Origin: Pseudomonas sp. MAG733B
GTDB taxonomy: Bacteria > Pseudomonadota > Gammaproteobacteria > Pseudomonadales > Pseudomonadaceae
Length of the DNA: 64,000 nucleotides
Reading direction: 5' to 3'
Assembly (NCBI RefSeq): GCF_036884845.1
Contig: NZ_CP145732.1
Coordinates: 1,798,001 to 1,862,000 of the forward strand
Positions 44,869 through 58,240 of the stretch are shown here, one piece after another. The first letter of the stretch is position 1, and the number at the start of each line of letters is the position of its first letter. Under the pieces are notes generated by a model. It had not been told where the DNA came from and made no database searches. It worked only from the letters and a program-made list of their open reading frames with translations. The translations under genes and the position numbers were made by a program.

Positions 44869-45999
44869 ATGGCCAATCTGCGTATTGCGCTGGTAGCGGG
44901 TGAGGCTTCCGGCGACATTCTTGGCGCGGGTCTCATGCGTGCGCTCAAGGCTCGCCATCCGGCGGTCGAATTCATCGGCGTCGGTGGTCCGCTGATGCAG
45001 GCCGAGGGCCTGACCTCGTATTTTCCCATGGAACGCCTGTCAGTCATGGGCCTGGTGGAAGTGCTGGGTCGGTTGCGTGAATTGCTGGCGCGTCGCAAGA
45101 AGCTGGTCGCCGACCTGATCGCTGCGAAGCCGGACGTGTTCATCGGTATCGATGCCCCGGACTTCAACCTCAATATCGAACTCAAGCTGCGTCAGGCCGG
45201 GATCAAGACCGTGCACTACGTCAGCCCGTCGGTCTGGGCCTGGCGACAGAAGCGGGTGCTGAAGATTCGCGAAGGCTGCGACCTGATGCTGACGCTGTTT
45301 CCGTTCGAAGCCAAATTCTATGAAGAGAAGGGCGTGCCGGTGCGGTTTGTCGGGCACACCTTGGCTGATGCCATTCCGCTCGAAGCCGACCGAGCTGCTG
45401 CGCGGGCCGAACTGGGACTGCCTGACGGGCCATTGGTTGCGCTGATGCCCGGCAGTCGTGGCGGCGAAGTGGGCCGTCTCGGCGCATTGTTTCTCGATAC
45501 GGCCCAACGCCTGCGGGCATTGCGCCCCAGTGTGCGGTTTGTAGTGCCTTGCGCCAACCCACAGCGTCGGGCGCAACTTGAAGAGCTGTTGGCCGGTCGC
45601 GATTTGCCGCTGACCTTGCTCGACGGCAAGTCCCATCTGGCATTGGCGGCATGTAACGCCGTGCTGATTGCCTCCGGTACCGCAACGCTTGAAGCCTTGT
45701 TGTACAAGCGGCCGATGGTGGTTGCCTATCGCCTGGCGCCGCTGACGTTCTGGATTCTCAAGCGCATGGTGAAAAGCCCCTACGTCTCCTTGCCGAACCT
45801 GTTGGCCCAGCGCCTGCTGGTGCCCGAGTTGCTGCAGGACAATGCGACGGTCGAAGCCCTGGCCCAGACCTTGTCGCCGCTCATCGAGGGTGGCGAAGAG
45901 CAGACCCGTGGCTTCGATGAAATTCACCGCACCCTTCGTCTGGATGCCTCTAATCAGGCCGCGGATGCAGTGCTCAACCTGATCGGCCAAGTACAATGA
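44869..45999 (+). CDS. lpxB: Lipid-A-disaccharide synthase LpxB
   Basis: LpxB is a GT-B (GT19) enzyme that joins lipid X to UDP-diacylglucosamine. The 376-residue product has [15 protein letters not shown] at the N-terminus, [54 protein letters not shown]-type [15 protein letters not shown], and the nucleotide-binding [19 protein letters not shown]. The stop overlaps the rnhB start by four bases. Confidence 0.96.
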   Translation: MANLRIALVAGEASGDILGAGLMRALKARHPAVEFIGVGGPLMQAEGLTSYFPMERLSVMGLVEVLGRLRELLARRKKLVADLIAAKPDVFIGIDAPDFNLNIELKLRQAGIKTVHYVSPSVWAWRQKRVLKIREGCDLMLTLFPFEAKFYEEKGVPVRFVGHTLADAIPLEADRAAARAELGLPDGPLVALMPGSRGGEVGRLGALFLDTAQRLRALRPSVRFVVPCANPQRRAQLEELLAGRDLPLTLLDGKSHLALAACNAVLIASGTATLEALLYKRPMVVAYRLAPLTFWILKRMVKSPYVSLPNLLAQRLLVPELLQDNATVEALAQTLSPLIEGGEEQTRGFDEIHRTLRLDASNQAADAVLNLIGQVQ

Positions 46000-46637
46000 G
46001 TAAGACAAGCATGCAGATGGGACTGGATTTCACCTTGGTCGCTGAAGTTGAAGATTTGGTTGCCGGCGTCGATGAAGTCGGGCGTGGTCCGCTCTGCGGT
46101 GCCGTGGTGACGGCGGCGGTGATCCTCGATCCTGACCGTCCGATTCTGGGCCTGAACGATTCGAAGAAACTCACCGAAGCCCGGCGCGAAAAGCTGTACG
46201 ACGAGATCTGCGAAAAAGCCTTGAGCTGGTGCATTGCCCGCGCCGAAGTCGAAGAAATCGACGAGCTGAATATTCTGCACGCCACCATGCTGGCCATGCA
46301 GCGAGCCGTTGCCGGGCTGCACATACAACCGAAACTGGCGATGATCGACGGCAATCGTTGCCCGAAACTGCCGATGCGCGCCGAAGCGGTAGTGCAGGGC
46401 GATGGCAAGGTTCCGGCCATTGCGGCGGCATCGATTCTGGCGAAGGTCAGCCGCGATCGCGAAATGGCCGCCTTCGAATTGATTTATCCGGGTTACGGCA
46501 TCGGCGGTCATAAAGGCTACCCGACCCCCGTTCATCTGGAAGCGCTCGCACGTCTTGGCCCGACCCCGATTCACCGGCGTTCGTTTGCCCCGGTGCGTCA
46601 GGCGTATGAGGCGCGGGAAAGCCTCATAGAGAGTTAG
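45996..46637 (+). CDS. rnhB: Ribonuclease HII
   Basis: RNase HII nicks at ribonucleotides embedded in DNA, starting ribonucleotide excision repair. The 213-residue product has the active-site [17 protein letters not shown] (Asp-Glu pair), the Asp in [11 protein letters not shown], and [15 protein letters not shown] with the fourth acidic residue. The overlap with lpxB supports the ATG at 45996, though M6 or M8 could serve. A terminator separates it from dnaE. Confidence 0.95.
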   Translation: MSKTSMQMGLDFTLVAEVEDLVAGVDEVGRGPLCGAVVTAAVILDPDRPILGLNDSKKLTEARREKLYDEICEKALSWCIARAEVEEIDELNILHATMLAMQRAVAGLHIQPKLAMIDGNRCPKLPMRAEAVVQGDGKVPAIAAASILAKVSRDREMAAFELIYPGYGIGGHKGYPTPVHLEALARLGPTPIHRRSFAPVRQAYEARESLIES

Positions 46638-46659
46638 TCGCGAGGCTGATTTTTTCTGC

Positions 46660-46693
46660 CAAGGCCCGGTACAATCCGGGCCTTGTTGTTTTC
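46660..46693 (+). terminator. Intrinsic terminator between rnhB and dnaE
   Basis: CAAGGCCCGG (46660-46669) pairs with CCGGGCCTTG (46676-46685), a ten-pair stem with a six-base loop, followed by TTGTTTTC. dnaE starts 22 bases later, so its promoter must lie within or upstream of this structure, or readthrough feeds it. Confidence 0.75.
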
Positions 46694-46714
46694 ACGTTTA
46701 CAGACAGGATCACT

Positions 46715-49700
46715 ATGCCGGCTTCATTCGTTCACCTACGCCTGCACACTGAGTACTCCCTGGTCGACGGTCTGGTGCGGATCAAACCGCTGGTCAAGAC
46801 CCTCGTCGGCATGAACATGCCTGCCGTAGCGGTCACCGATCAGAACAACATGTGTTCTCTGGTCAAATTCTATAAAAACGCCATGGGCGCCGGGATCAAG
46901 CCGATCTGCGGCGCCGACCTGTGGCTGTCCAACAAGGATCCGGATAACCCGCTGAGCCGCATCAGCTTGCTGGTGATGAACGCCGCGGGTTATCGCAACC
47001 TCACTGAGTTGATCTCCCGCGGCTTCATCGATGGCCAGCGCAATGGCGCGGTCATCATCGAGCGTGAGTGGGTGGCTGAAGCCAACGCTGGCTTGATCAT
47101 GCTGTCGGCGGCAAAAGAAGGCGAGATCGGCCAGGCCATGCTCAGTGGCAATCCGGACGAAGCCGAAACCCTGGCGCGCGAGTGGATGGCGGTGTTCCCT
47201 GACCGTTTCTATCTGGAGATCCAGCGCACCAATCGCCCCAACGATGAAGAACAACTGCACGGCGCCGTGGCCTTGGCCGAGAAGATCGGCGCGCCGCTGG
47301 TGGCGACCAACGATGTGCGCTTCATCAAGCAGGAAGACTTCGCTGCCCACGAAACCCGCGTATGCATTGGCGAGGGCCGTGCGCTCGACGATCCGCGGCG
47401 TTCGAAGAATTACAGCGATCAGCAATACCTCAAAAGCGCCGAGGAAATGGCCGAGCTGTTCAGCGATATTCCCGAAGCGCTGGAAAACACCGTCGAGATT
47501 GCCAAGCGTTGCAACATCGATGTGAAGCTGGGCACGCACTTCCTGCCCAACTTCCCGATTCCCGATGGCATGACCATCGACGAGTATTTCCGCAAGGTGT
47601 CGTTCGACGGTCTGGAAGAGCGGCTTAGCGTTCTGCTGCCTAAGGACACCACCGAAGACTACGAGGCCAAGCGTCAGGTCTACGTCGACCGGCTGAATTT
47701 CGAGCTGGATATCATCATCCAGATGGGCTTCCCCGGTTACTTCCTGATCGTGATGGACTTTATCCAGTGGGCCAAGAGCAATGGCGTGCCGGTAGGTCCA
47801 GGCCGGGGGTCGGGCGCCGGGTCGCTGGTGGCCTATGTGCAGAAGATCACCGACCTCGATCCGCTGGAATACGACCTGCTGTTCGAACGTTTCCTCAACC
47901 CGGAACGGGTCTCCATGCCCGACTTTGACGTCGACTTCTGCATGGATGGTCGCGACCGCGTGATCGACTACGTGGCCGAAAAATATGGCCGCAACGCGGT
48001 AAGCCAGATCATCACCTTCGGTTCCATGGCGGCAAAAGCTGTGGTCCGCGACGTGGCGCGGGTGCAGGGCAAGTCCTATGGCTTGGCGGATCGTCTGTCG
48101 AAGATGATTCCGTTCGAAGTCGGCATGACCCTGGAAAAGGCTTACGAACAGGAAGAGATCCTGCGTGACTTCATCAAGGTCGATGAAGAGGCTGCGGAAA
48201 TCTGGGAGATGGCGCGCAAGCTTGAGGGTGTTGTGCGTAACGTCGGCAAGCACGCCGGTGGTGTGGTGATCGCACCGACCAAGCTGACCGACTTCTCGCC
48301 GATCTATTGCGACGAGGCCGGTGACGGCCTGGTAACCCAGTTCGACAAGGACGACGTGGAAGCTGCCGGTCTGGTGAAGTTCGACTTCCTGGGTCTGCGG
48401 ACCCTGACGATCATCGACTGGGCGCTGAAAACCATCAACCGCGACCGCGCCAAGGTCAACGAGCCGCCGCTGGATATCGCGTTCATCCCGCTGGACGACA
48501 AACCGACTTACACGCTGCTGCAGAAAGCCGAAACCACGGCCGTGTTCCAGCTTGAATCGCGCGGTATGAAAGAGCTGATCAAAAAGCTCAAGCCCGACTG
48601 CCTGGAAGACTTGATCGCACTGGTGGCACTGTTCCGTCCCGGCCCGCTGCAATCGGGCATGGTGGACGACTTCATCAACCGTAAGCACGGTCGCGCCGAG
48701 CTGGCGTATCCGCACTCGGACTACCAGTACGAAGGCCTCAAGCCAGTATTGGCGCCGACTTACGGCATCATCCTGTATCAGGAACAGGTGATGCAGATTG
48801 CCCAGGTCATGGCCGGTTACACCCTCGGCGGTGCGGACATGCTGCGTCGAGCCATGGGTAAGAAAAAGCCCGAAGAGATGGCCAAGCAGCGTGGCGGCTT
48901 CATTGAAGGTTGCGCCACCAACAATATCGACGCTGACCTGGCCGGTAACATTTTCGACCTGGTAGAAAAATTCGCTGGTTACGGCTTCAACAAATCCCAC
49001 TCCGCCGCCTACGGCCTGGTGTCGTACCAGACCGCATGGCTGAAAACGCATTACCCGGCACCGTTCATGGCAGCGGTACTGTCGGCGGACATGCACAACA
49101 CCGACAAGGTCGTGACCTTGATCGAAGAAGTGCGGACCATGAAGCTGCGCCTCGACGCGCCGGACGTGAACACCTCGGAGTTCAAGTTCACAGTGAACGA
49201 CGAAGGCCGGATCATTTATGGTCTGGGCGCGATCAAGGGTGTCGGTGAAGGCCCGGTGGAGGCGATCACCGAAGCACGTCAGCACGGTCCGTTCAAGGAC
49301 CTGTTCGACTTCTGCGCCCGGGTCGACCTCAAGCGCATCAACAAGCGAACCCTCGACGGCTTGATTCGAAGCGGTGCGCTCGATCGCCTCGGGCCGTATT
49401 TTCACGATGAGCAGAAGGCCTACCAGGCCAATATCGACCGCAATCGCGCGGTGTTGCTGACCGCCATGGAAGAAGCGATCAAGGCCGCCGAACAGACTGC
49501 GCGTACCCAGGACAGCGGTCACTCCGACTTGTTTGGCGGTCTGTTTGTCGAAGAAGACGCCGACGTCTACGCCAATCACCGCAAGGCCAAGGAACTGACC
49601 CTCAAGGAACGCCTGAAAGGCGAGAAAGACACCCTGGGCCTGTACCTGACCGGTCACCCGATCGACGAATACGAAGGAGAAATCCGTCGTTTTGCCCGCC

Positions 49701-50236
49701 AGCGCATCATCGATCTGAAACCGGCACGCGATACCCAGACGGTCGCCGGCATGATCATCGCCTTGCGGGTTATGAAGAACAAAAAGGGCGACAAGATGGG
49801 GTTCATCACCCTTGACGACCGCTCTGGACGGATCGAGGCTTCGCTGTTTTCCGAGTCGTTCCATGCCGCGCAGTCACTGTTGCAGACCGACGCGATGGTG
49901 GTGGTCGAAGGTGAGGTCAGCAACGATGACTTCTCCGGTGGCCTGAAATTGCGGGTCAAGCGGGTGATGAGCATGGAAGATGCGCGCACCAACCTGGCGG
50001 AAAGCCTGCGTTTGAAACTGCATGCCAAGGACCTCAAGGGCGATCAGCTACGCTGGCTGGGCGAGTTGTTGAAGCGTCACCGCGGTGCGTGTCCGATCAC
50101 CATGGACTACACCAGCCCTGACGCGAAGGCCTTGCTGCAGTTCGGCGAAGGCTGGCGAATCGATCCGGCGGATGCATTGATTCAAGCCCTGCGTGACCAG
50201 TTCGGGCGAGACAACGTCTTCCTCCAATACCGTTAA
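46715..50236 (+). CDS. dnaE: DNA polymerase III alpha subunit
   Basis: This is the replicative polymerase of the chromosomal replisome. The 1173-residue product has an N-terminal PHP domain (VHLRLHTEYSLVDGLVRI), the C-family catalytic centre with PDFDVDFC (Asp403, Asp405) and a third Asp in the finger-palm region, the tandem helix-hairpin-helix region (about 830-880), an OB-fold domain (VAGMIIALRVMKNKKGDKMGF, about 1010-1080), and a C-terminal tau-binding region. Length and order match the E. coli type DnaE1 rather than the error-prone DnaE2. Confidence 0.97.
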   Translation: MPASFVHLRLHTEYSLVDGLVRIKPLVKTLVGMNMPAVAVTDQNNMCSLVKFYKNAMGAGIKPICGADLWLSNKDPDNPLSRISLLVMNAAGYRNLTELISRGFIDGQRNGAVIIEREWVAEANAGLIMLSAAKEGEIGQAMLSGNPDEAETLAREWMAVFPDRFYLEIQRTNRPNDEEQLHGAVALAEKIGAPLVATNDVRFIKQEDFAAHETRVCIGEGRALDDPRRSKNYSDQQYLKSAEEMAELFSDIPEALENTVEIAKRCNIDVKLGTHFLPNFPIPDGMTIDEYFRKVSFDGLEERLSVLLPKDTTEDYEAKRQVYVDRLNFELDIIIQMGFPGYFLIVMDFIQWAKSNGVPVGPGRGSGAGSLVAYVQKITDLDPLEYDLLFERFLNPERVSMPDFDVDFCMDGRDRVIDYVAEKYGRNAVSQIITFGSMAAKAVVRDVARVQGKSYGLADRLSKMIPFEVGMTLEKAYEQEEILRDFIKVDEEAAEIWEMARKLEGVVRNVGKHAGGVVIAPTKLTDFSPIYCDEAGDGLVTQFDKDDVEAAGLVKFDFLGLRTLTIIDWALKTINRDRAKVNEPPLDIAFIPLDDKPTYTLLQKAETTAVFQLESRGMKELIKKLKPDCLEDLIALVALFRPGPLQSGMVDDFINRKHGRAELAYPHSDYQYEGLKPVLAPTYGIILYQEQVMQIAQVMAGYTLGGADMLRRAMGKKKPEEMAKQRGGFIEGCATNNIDADLAGNIFDLVEKFAGYGFNKSHSAAYGLVSYQTAWLKTHYPAPFMAAVLSADMHNTDKVVTLIEEVRTMKLRLDAPDVNTSEFKFTVNDEGRIIYGLGAIKGVGEGPVEAITEARQHGPFKDLFDFCARVDLKRINKRTLDGLIRSGALDRLGPYFHDEQKAYQANIDRNRAVLLTAMEEAIKAAEQTARTQDSGHSDLFGGLFVEEDADVYANHRKAKELTLKERLKGEKDTLGLYLTGHPIDEYEGEIRRFARQRIIDLKPARDTQTVAGMIIALRVMKNKKGDKMGFITLDDRSGRIEASLFSESFHAAQSLLQTDAMVVVEGEVSNDDFSGGLKLRVKRVMSMEDARTNLAESLRLKLHAKDLKGDQLRWLGELLKRHRGACPITMDYTSPDAKALLQFGEGWRIDPADALIQALRDQFGRDNVFLQYR

Positions 50237-50376
50237 CGGTCAGGGTGCCATCACGCATCCTGAACTTGACCAGAATTTTTAATCTCGACCTGAACGCGCC
50301 TCTCCCTTAAGGTAGGGCGCGAATAGACAACCGGCCGGCCCAAGATCACTTGGGACTCGACCCAAGACGGACGCCT

Positions 50377-51324
50377 ATGAACCCGAATTTTCTAGATTTC
50401 GAACAGCCGATCGCCGACCTGCAAGCCAAGATCGAAGAGTTGCGCTTGGTCGGTAATGACAATTCGCTGAATATCGGCGATGAGATCTCCCGCCTGCAGG
50501 ACAAGAGCAAAACGCTGACCGAAGACATCTTCGGCAAGCTGACCAGCTGGCAGATCGCACGTCTGGCGCGTCACCCGAAGCGTCCGTACACCCTGGACTA
50601 CATCGAACACATCTTCACCGAGTTCGACGAATTGCACGGTGACCGTCACTTCTCCGACGACGCTGCCATTGTCGGCGGTATCGCCCGCCTGGACGACCAG
50701 CCGGTGATGATCATCGGTCATCAGAAGGGCCGTGAAGTGCGCGAGAAGGTTCGCCGCAACTTCGGCATGCCGCGTCCGGAAGGCTACCGCAAAGCTTGCC
50801 GCCTGATGGAAATGGCCGAACGCTTCAAGATGCCGATCCTGACCTTCATCGACACCCCGGGTGCCTACCCTGGCATCGACGCTGAAGAGCGCAACCAGAG
50901 CGAAGCGATCGCCTGGAACCTGCGCGTCATGGCTCGCCTGAAAACCCCAATCATCGCCACCGTGATCGGTGAAGGTGGTTCCGGTGGTGCACTGGCGATT
51001 GGCGTTTGCGATCAGCTGAACATGCTGCAGTACTCGACCTACGCGGTGATCTCGCCGGAAGGTTGCGCTTCGATCCTGTGGAAAACCGCCGAGAAAGCAC
51101 CGGACGCCGCTGAAGCCATGGGCATCACCGCTGAGCGCCTCAAAGGCCTGGGCATCGTCGACAAAGTGATCGGCGAGCCACTGGGTGGCGCGCACCGTGA
51201 TCCAGCCACTGCGGCGGCTTCGATCCGTGCCGAGCTGAGCTCGCAACTGGCGATGCTCAAGAAGTTCGACAACAAGGCGCTGCTGGACCGTCGTTACGAG
51301 CGCCTGATGAGCTACGGTCTCTAA
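50377..51324 (+). CDS. accA: Acetyl-CoA carboxylase carboxyltransferase subunit alpha
   Basis: AccA with AccD transfers CO2 from carboxybiotin to acetyl-CoA, making malonyl-CoA. The 315-residue product has [33 protein letters not shown], the acetyl-CoA-site [20 protein letters not shown], and [18 protein letters not shown]. The start at 50377 (MNPNFLDFE) matches family N-termini; an in-frame ATG at 50350 adds nine unlikely residues. A six-pair hairpin CTTGGG-ACTCGA-CCCAAG (50349-50366) lies just upstream and could limit ribosome access. Confidence 0.96.
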   Translation: MNPNFLDFEQPIADLQAKIEELRLVGNDNSLNIGDEISRLQDKSKTLTEDIFGKLTSWQIARLARHPKRPYTLDYIEHIFTEFDELHGDRHFSDDAAIVGGIARLDDQPVMIIGHQKGREVREKVRRNFGMPRPEGYRKACRLMEMAERFKMPILTFIDTPGAYPGIDAEERNQSEAIAWNLRVMARLKTPIIATVIGEGGSGGALAIGVCDQLNMLQYSTYAVISPEGCASILWKTAEKAPDAAEAMGITAERLKGLGIVDKVIGEPLGGAHRDPATAAASIRAELSSQLAMLKKFDNKALLDRRYERLMSYGL

Positions 51325-51343
51325 GGCGACCGCGTAACACCCA

Positions 51344-51433
51344 TGTAGGAGTGAGCCTGCTCGCGATAAGGGCGTAACATTCAACTGATGTGTTGGCTGT
51401 TACACCGTTATCGCGAGCAGGCTCACTCCTACA
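51344..51433. repeat. REPIN (GGAGTGAGCCTGCTCGC type)
   Basis: TGTAGGAGTGAGCCTGCTCG at 51344 is inverted at 51433, with GCGATAA/TTATCGC and GTAACA/TGTTAC inner arms. It lies between accA and tilS, both on the plus strand, only 25 bp before tilS. Confidence 0.85.
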
Positions 51434-51457
51434 TTTGTTTGGGGCAAAGAGATAGAT

Positions 51458-52786
51458 ATGGGGCAGTCCATGATTGATTTGCCTTCTCGGCTTCTGCTGA
51501 ATCTGAAGCCTTGGCGCAACGCCTCCGCTTGGCACATCGCCTTCTCCGGCGGCCTCGACTCCACCGTCCTGCTGCACCTTCTTGCTCACCTCGCAAAAAA
51601 CCAATCCCTGGCGGCGCTGAGCGCCATTCATGTCCATCACGGTCTTCAGACTGTGGCTGACGCGTGGCCAGACCATTGTCGATCGCAATGTGAGGCGCTG
51701 GGCATTCCGCTACGGGTGGTTCGCGTGCAGGTCCAGCCCGGCGCAAGCCTTGAGCGTGCGGCCCGGGAGGCGCGCTATGCCGCCTTCAATCAGGTCACTC
51801 AAACCAATGAAGTGCTGCTGACCGCGCAACACCGCGATGATCAGGCGGAAACGCTGTTGTTTCGTCTGTTGCGCGGGGCCGGAGTGAGAGGACTGTCGGG
51901 AATGCCGCGTCAGCGGCCGTTGGGCGGAGGGTATCTGCTGCGGCCTTTGCTCGATGCTACCCGCGCCGAACTGGAGGCCTATGCGGCAGAGCATCAGCTG
52001 AGCTGGATCGAGGACCCTTCGAATCAGGATCGACAGTACTCGCGCAACTACCTGCGTCATCAGGTGTTCCCGGTGCTGTCCGAGCGCTGGCCACAGGCGA
52101 TGGCGACCATGGCGCGCAGCGCCGGGCATCTGAGCGAAGCGCAGGGATTGCTCGATGATCTTGCGCAAATCGACTTGAACCAGGCGAGCACGCCAAGTGA
52201 TTTCGATTGGCTGGGCTTGCGGTCCCTGGAACTGGCAGCGCTGGAGAAGCTTTCCGCGGCACGCCAGCGTAATGCGCTCAGCCACTGGCTTGAGGCGAGA
52301 ACTCGACTACCGGACACTGACCACTGGTCGGGTTGGGAAGATTTGCGCGATGCCACCGGCGATGCGCGACCGATCTGGCGCTTGGCGGATGGCGAATTGC
52401 ATCGGGCGGGTGGGCGAATCTGGTGGTTGTCCGGTGGCTGGTTGAAGCCCTTGCCCATCGCAGGAACATGGCCCGACCCCGCGCTGCCTCTGGCGTTGCC
52501 CGATAACGGCGTCCTCACGCTGACCGGGGAAATCCCCGATGGTCCCTTGCAGATCCGCTATCGTGAAGGAGGCGAGGCGATGGAATTGCCGGGCCGTGGT
52601 CATCGTGACTTGAAGCGTTTGCTCAACGAACGTGGTGTGCCGCCATTCGTGCGCGGCAGATTGCCGCTGCTGTTCAAAGGCGAGCAATTACTGGCGGTGC
52701 CGAACCTTCAGGGGCTGGATGGCGGTGCAGCGAGTGACTGGAATCTGCATTGGCAGCCACTGAACGAAGATCAAGGTTTGAGCTGA
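51458..52786 (+). CDS. tilS: tRNA(Ile)-lysidine synthase TilS
   Basis: TilS attaches lysine to C34 of tRNA-Ile(CAU), changing its codon reading from AUG to AUA. The 442-residue product has the PP-loop SGGLDSTVLLHLL (about 31-43) for ATP, HVHHGLQTVADAWPDHC, TAQHRDDQAETLLFRLLRGAG, and C-terminal TilS domains (TGEIPDGPLQIRYREGGE, LLNERGVPPFVR). Two starts are possible: 51458, and 51470 (MIDLPSRLL) with GGGG six bases upstream. I give the longer one without strong preference. Confidence 0.92.
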   Translation: MGQSMIDLPSRLLLNLKPWRNASAWHIAFSGGLDSTVLLHLLAHLAKNQSLAALSAIHVHHGLQTVADAWPDHCRSQCEALGIPLRVVRVQVQPGASLERAAREARYAAFNQVTQTNEVLLTAQHRDDQAETLLFRLLRGAGVRGLSGMPRQRPLGGGYLLRPLLDATRAELEAYAAEHQLSWIEDPSNQDRQYSRNYLRHQVFPVLSERWPQAMATMARSAGHLSEAQGLLDDLAQIDLNQASTPSDFDWLGLRSLELAALEKLSAARQRNALSHWLEARTRLPDTDHWSGWEDLRDATGDARPIWRLADGELHRAGGRIWWLSGGWLKPLPIAGTWPDPALPLALPDNGVLTLTGEIPDGPLQIRYREGGEAMELPGRGHRDLKRLLNERGVPPFVRGRLPLLFKGEQLLAVPNLQGLDGGAASDWNLHWQPLNEDQGLS

Positions 52787-52796
52787 AAGGGGCTTT

Positions 52797-55543
<2,747 letters not shown>

Positions 55544-55561
55544 TCCTCATTTCTCCGGTAA

Positions 55562-56989
<1,428 letters not shown>

Positions 56990-57059
56990 TTGAGTACAAG
57001 GTAAAAAAGTCAGCGGATTGTGTCGGAAAAATCGCTACAGCGACGTTTTTGCCACTAAT

Positions 57060-57109
57060 CTGATGCCTTATCAGCACAAGCCTGGTTCTTCCAGGCTTCG
57101 TGCTATCAG
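57060..57109 (+). other. Strong stem-loop in the eno-ftsB gap
   Basis: AGCAC-AAGCCTGG (57073-57085) pairs with CCAGGCTT-C-GTGCT (57091-57104), thirteen pairs with one bulged C and a TTCTT loop. CTGAT/ATCAG (57060-57064/57105-57109) can extend it. No T-run follows. It lies 52 bases before ftsB and could protect the eno 3' end or form part of the ftsB leader. Confidence 0.55.
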
Positions 57110-57161
57110 TAGCTTCATGTTTTGGTATGGCTGTCTTTTTTCACTGGATACCTGATATTCG

Positions 57162-57440
57162 ATGCGCAGTCCCAATTGGTTGTTCCTCGTCCTGCTCCTG
57201 CTGCTGGCTGGCCTGCAATACCGCCTGTGGGTGGGTAATGGCAGTCTGGCGCAAGTGGCCGAGCTGAAGCAACAGATCGCGGATCAAGAAGCTGAGAACC
57301 AAGTGTTGCTTGAGCGCAATCGGGTGATGGACGCTGAAGTCAGCGAGTTGAAAAAGGGCATGGAGACCGTTGAAGAGCGAGCTCGCCATGAGTTGGGCAT
57401 GGTCAAGGACGGTGAAACCCTTTACCAGTTGGCGCAATGA
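57162..57440 (+). CDS. ftsB: Cell division protein FtsB
   Basis: FtsB is a small bitopic divisome protein that forms the FtsQ-FtsL-FtsB complex and helps activate septal peptidoglycan synthesis. The 92-residue product has a short cytoplasmic N-terminus, one TM helix (NWLFLVLLLLLAGLQYRLWV, about 5-24), a periplasmic coiled-coil (about 30-72) and the conserved tail ARHELGMVKDGETLYQL. It lies between eno and ispD, the standard gammaproteobacterial location. Its stop overlaps ispD by four bases. Confidence 0.94.
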   Translation: MRSPNWLFLVLLLLLAGLQYRLWVGNGSLAQVAELKQQIADQEAENQVLLERNRVMDAEVSELKKGMETVEERARHELGMVKDGETLYQLAQ

Positions 57441-58144
57441 GCCAGACGTTACCCGCCTTCTGGGCCGTGATTCCTGCCGCGGGCGTCGGTGCCCGTATGG
57501 CCGCGGACCGTCCCAAGCAATACTTGCAACTGGGTGGTCGCACTATTCTCGAACACAGCCTCGGCTGTTTCCTTGATCATCCTTCCCTGAAGGGGCTGGT
57601 GGTCAGTCTTGCTGTTGATGATCCTTATTGGCCGAACCTGGCCTGTGCCGGCGATGCGCGCATTACGCGGGTCGAGGGCGGCTCGGAGCGTTCCGGGTCG
57701 GTGCTCAATGCCTTGCTGCATTTGCATGCTCACGGCGCCGATGATGAGGATTGGGTGTTGGTTCACGATGCAGCACGACCGAATCTCAGTCGTGATGATC
57801 TGGACAAACTGCTGGCCGAACTGGCTGACGATCCTGTCGGCGGGCTGCTGGCGGTTCCCGCGCGGGATACCCTCAAACGCGTCGATAAACACGGTCGAGT
57901 TGTCGAGACCGTGGACCGCAGTGTGATCTGGCAGGCGTACACGCCGCAGATGTTTCGCCTTGGCGCGTTGCACCGGGCGTTGGCCGACAGCCTGGTCGCT
58001 GACGCTGTTATTACCGACGAGGCGTCGGCCATGGAGTGGTCTGGTTTATCGCCGCGCCTGATCGAAGGGCGAGCGGATAATCTCAAGGTAACCCGGCCTG
58101 AAGATCTGGAGTGGTTGAGACAGCGTTGGGCTAACCGTCGCTAA
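57437..58144 (+). CDS. ispD: 2-C-methyl-D-erythritol 4-phosphate cytidylyltransferase
   Basis: IspD transfers CMP to MEP, following Dxr in the MEP pathway. The 235-residue product has the nucleotide-binding VIPAAGVGARMAADRPKQYL, VLVHDAARPNLSRDDL, and ITDEASAMEWSG near the C-terminus. It is coupled to ftsB by an ATGA overlap. Its TAA stop shares two bases with the REP that follows. Confidence 0.96.
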   Translation: MSQTLPAFWAVIPAAGVGARMAADRPKQYLQLGGRTILEHSLGCFLDHPSLKGLVVSLAVDDPYWPNLACAGDARITRVEGGSERSGSVLNALLHLHAHGADDEDWVLVHDAARPNLSRDDLDKLLAELADDPVGGLLAVPARDTLKRVDKHGRVVETVDRSVIWQAYTPQMFRLGALHRALADSLVADAVITDEASAMEWSGLSPRLIEGRADNLKVTRPEDLEWLRQRWANRR

Positions 58145-58236
58145 AAGATCGCAGCCTGCGGCGGCTCCTACAGGGGGATCCGCAAATGAATGTCATACCC
58201 CAATCCCGTAGGAGCTGCCGAAGGCTGCGATCTTTT
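58143..58236. repeat. REPIN, AAAAGATCGCAGCC family
   Basis: AAAAGATCGCAGCCTGCGGC at 58143 and an inverted copy ending GGCTGCGATCTTTT at 58236, with GGCTCCTAC and GTAGGAGC inner ends. It fills the 96 bp gap between convergent ispD and the LysR gene, touching the ispD stop and lying four bases from the other. Confidence 0.82.
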
Positions 58237-58240
58237 GATC

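Noticed and set aside
46736..49864. 1042-codon open frame antisense to dnaE
   Set aside because: It lies wholly opposite dnaE, whose motifs are intact. The antisense protein has no recognisable domain and is His/Gln/Val-rich, as expected from the complement of GC-biased codons.
50262..50296. AlgU-type promoter (GAACTT near 50264, TCGACC 17 bases later) before accA
   Set aside because: The -35 fits, but the -10 departs from the TCTGA consensus at key positions; not strong enough to claim.
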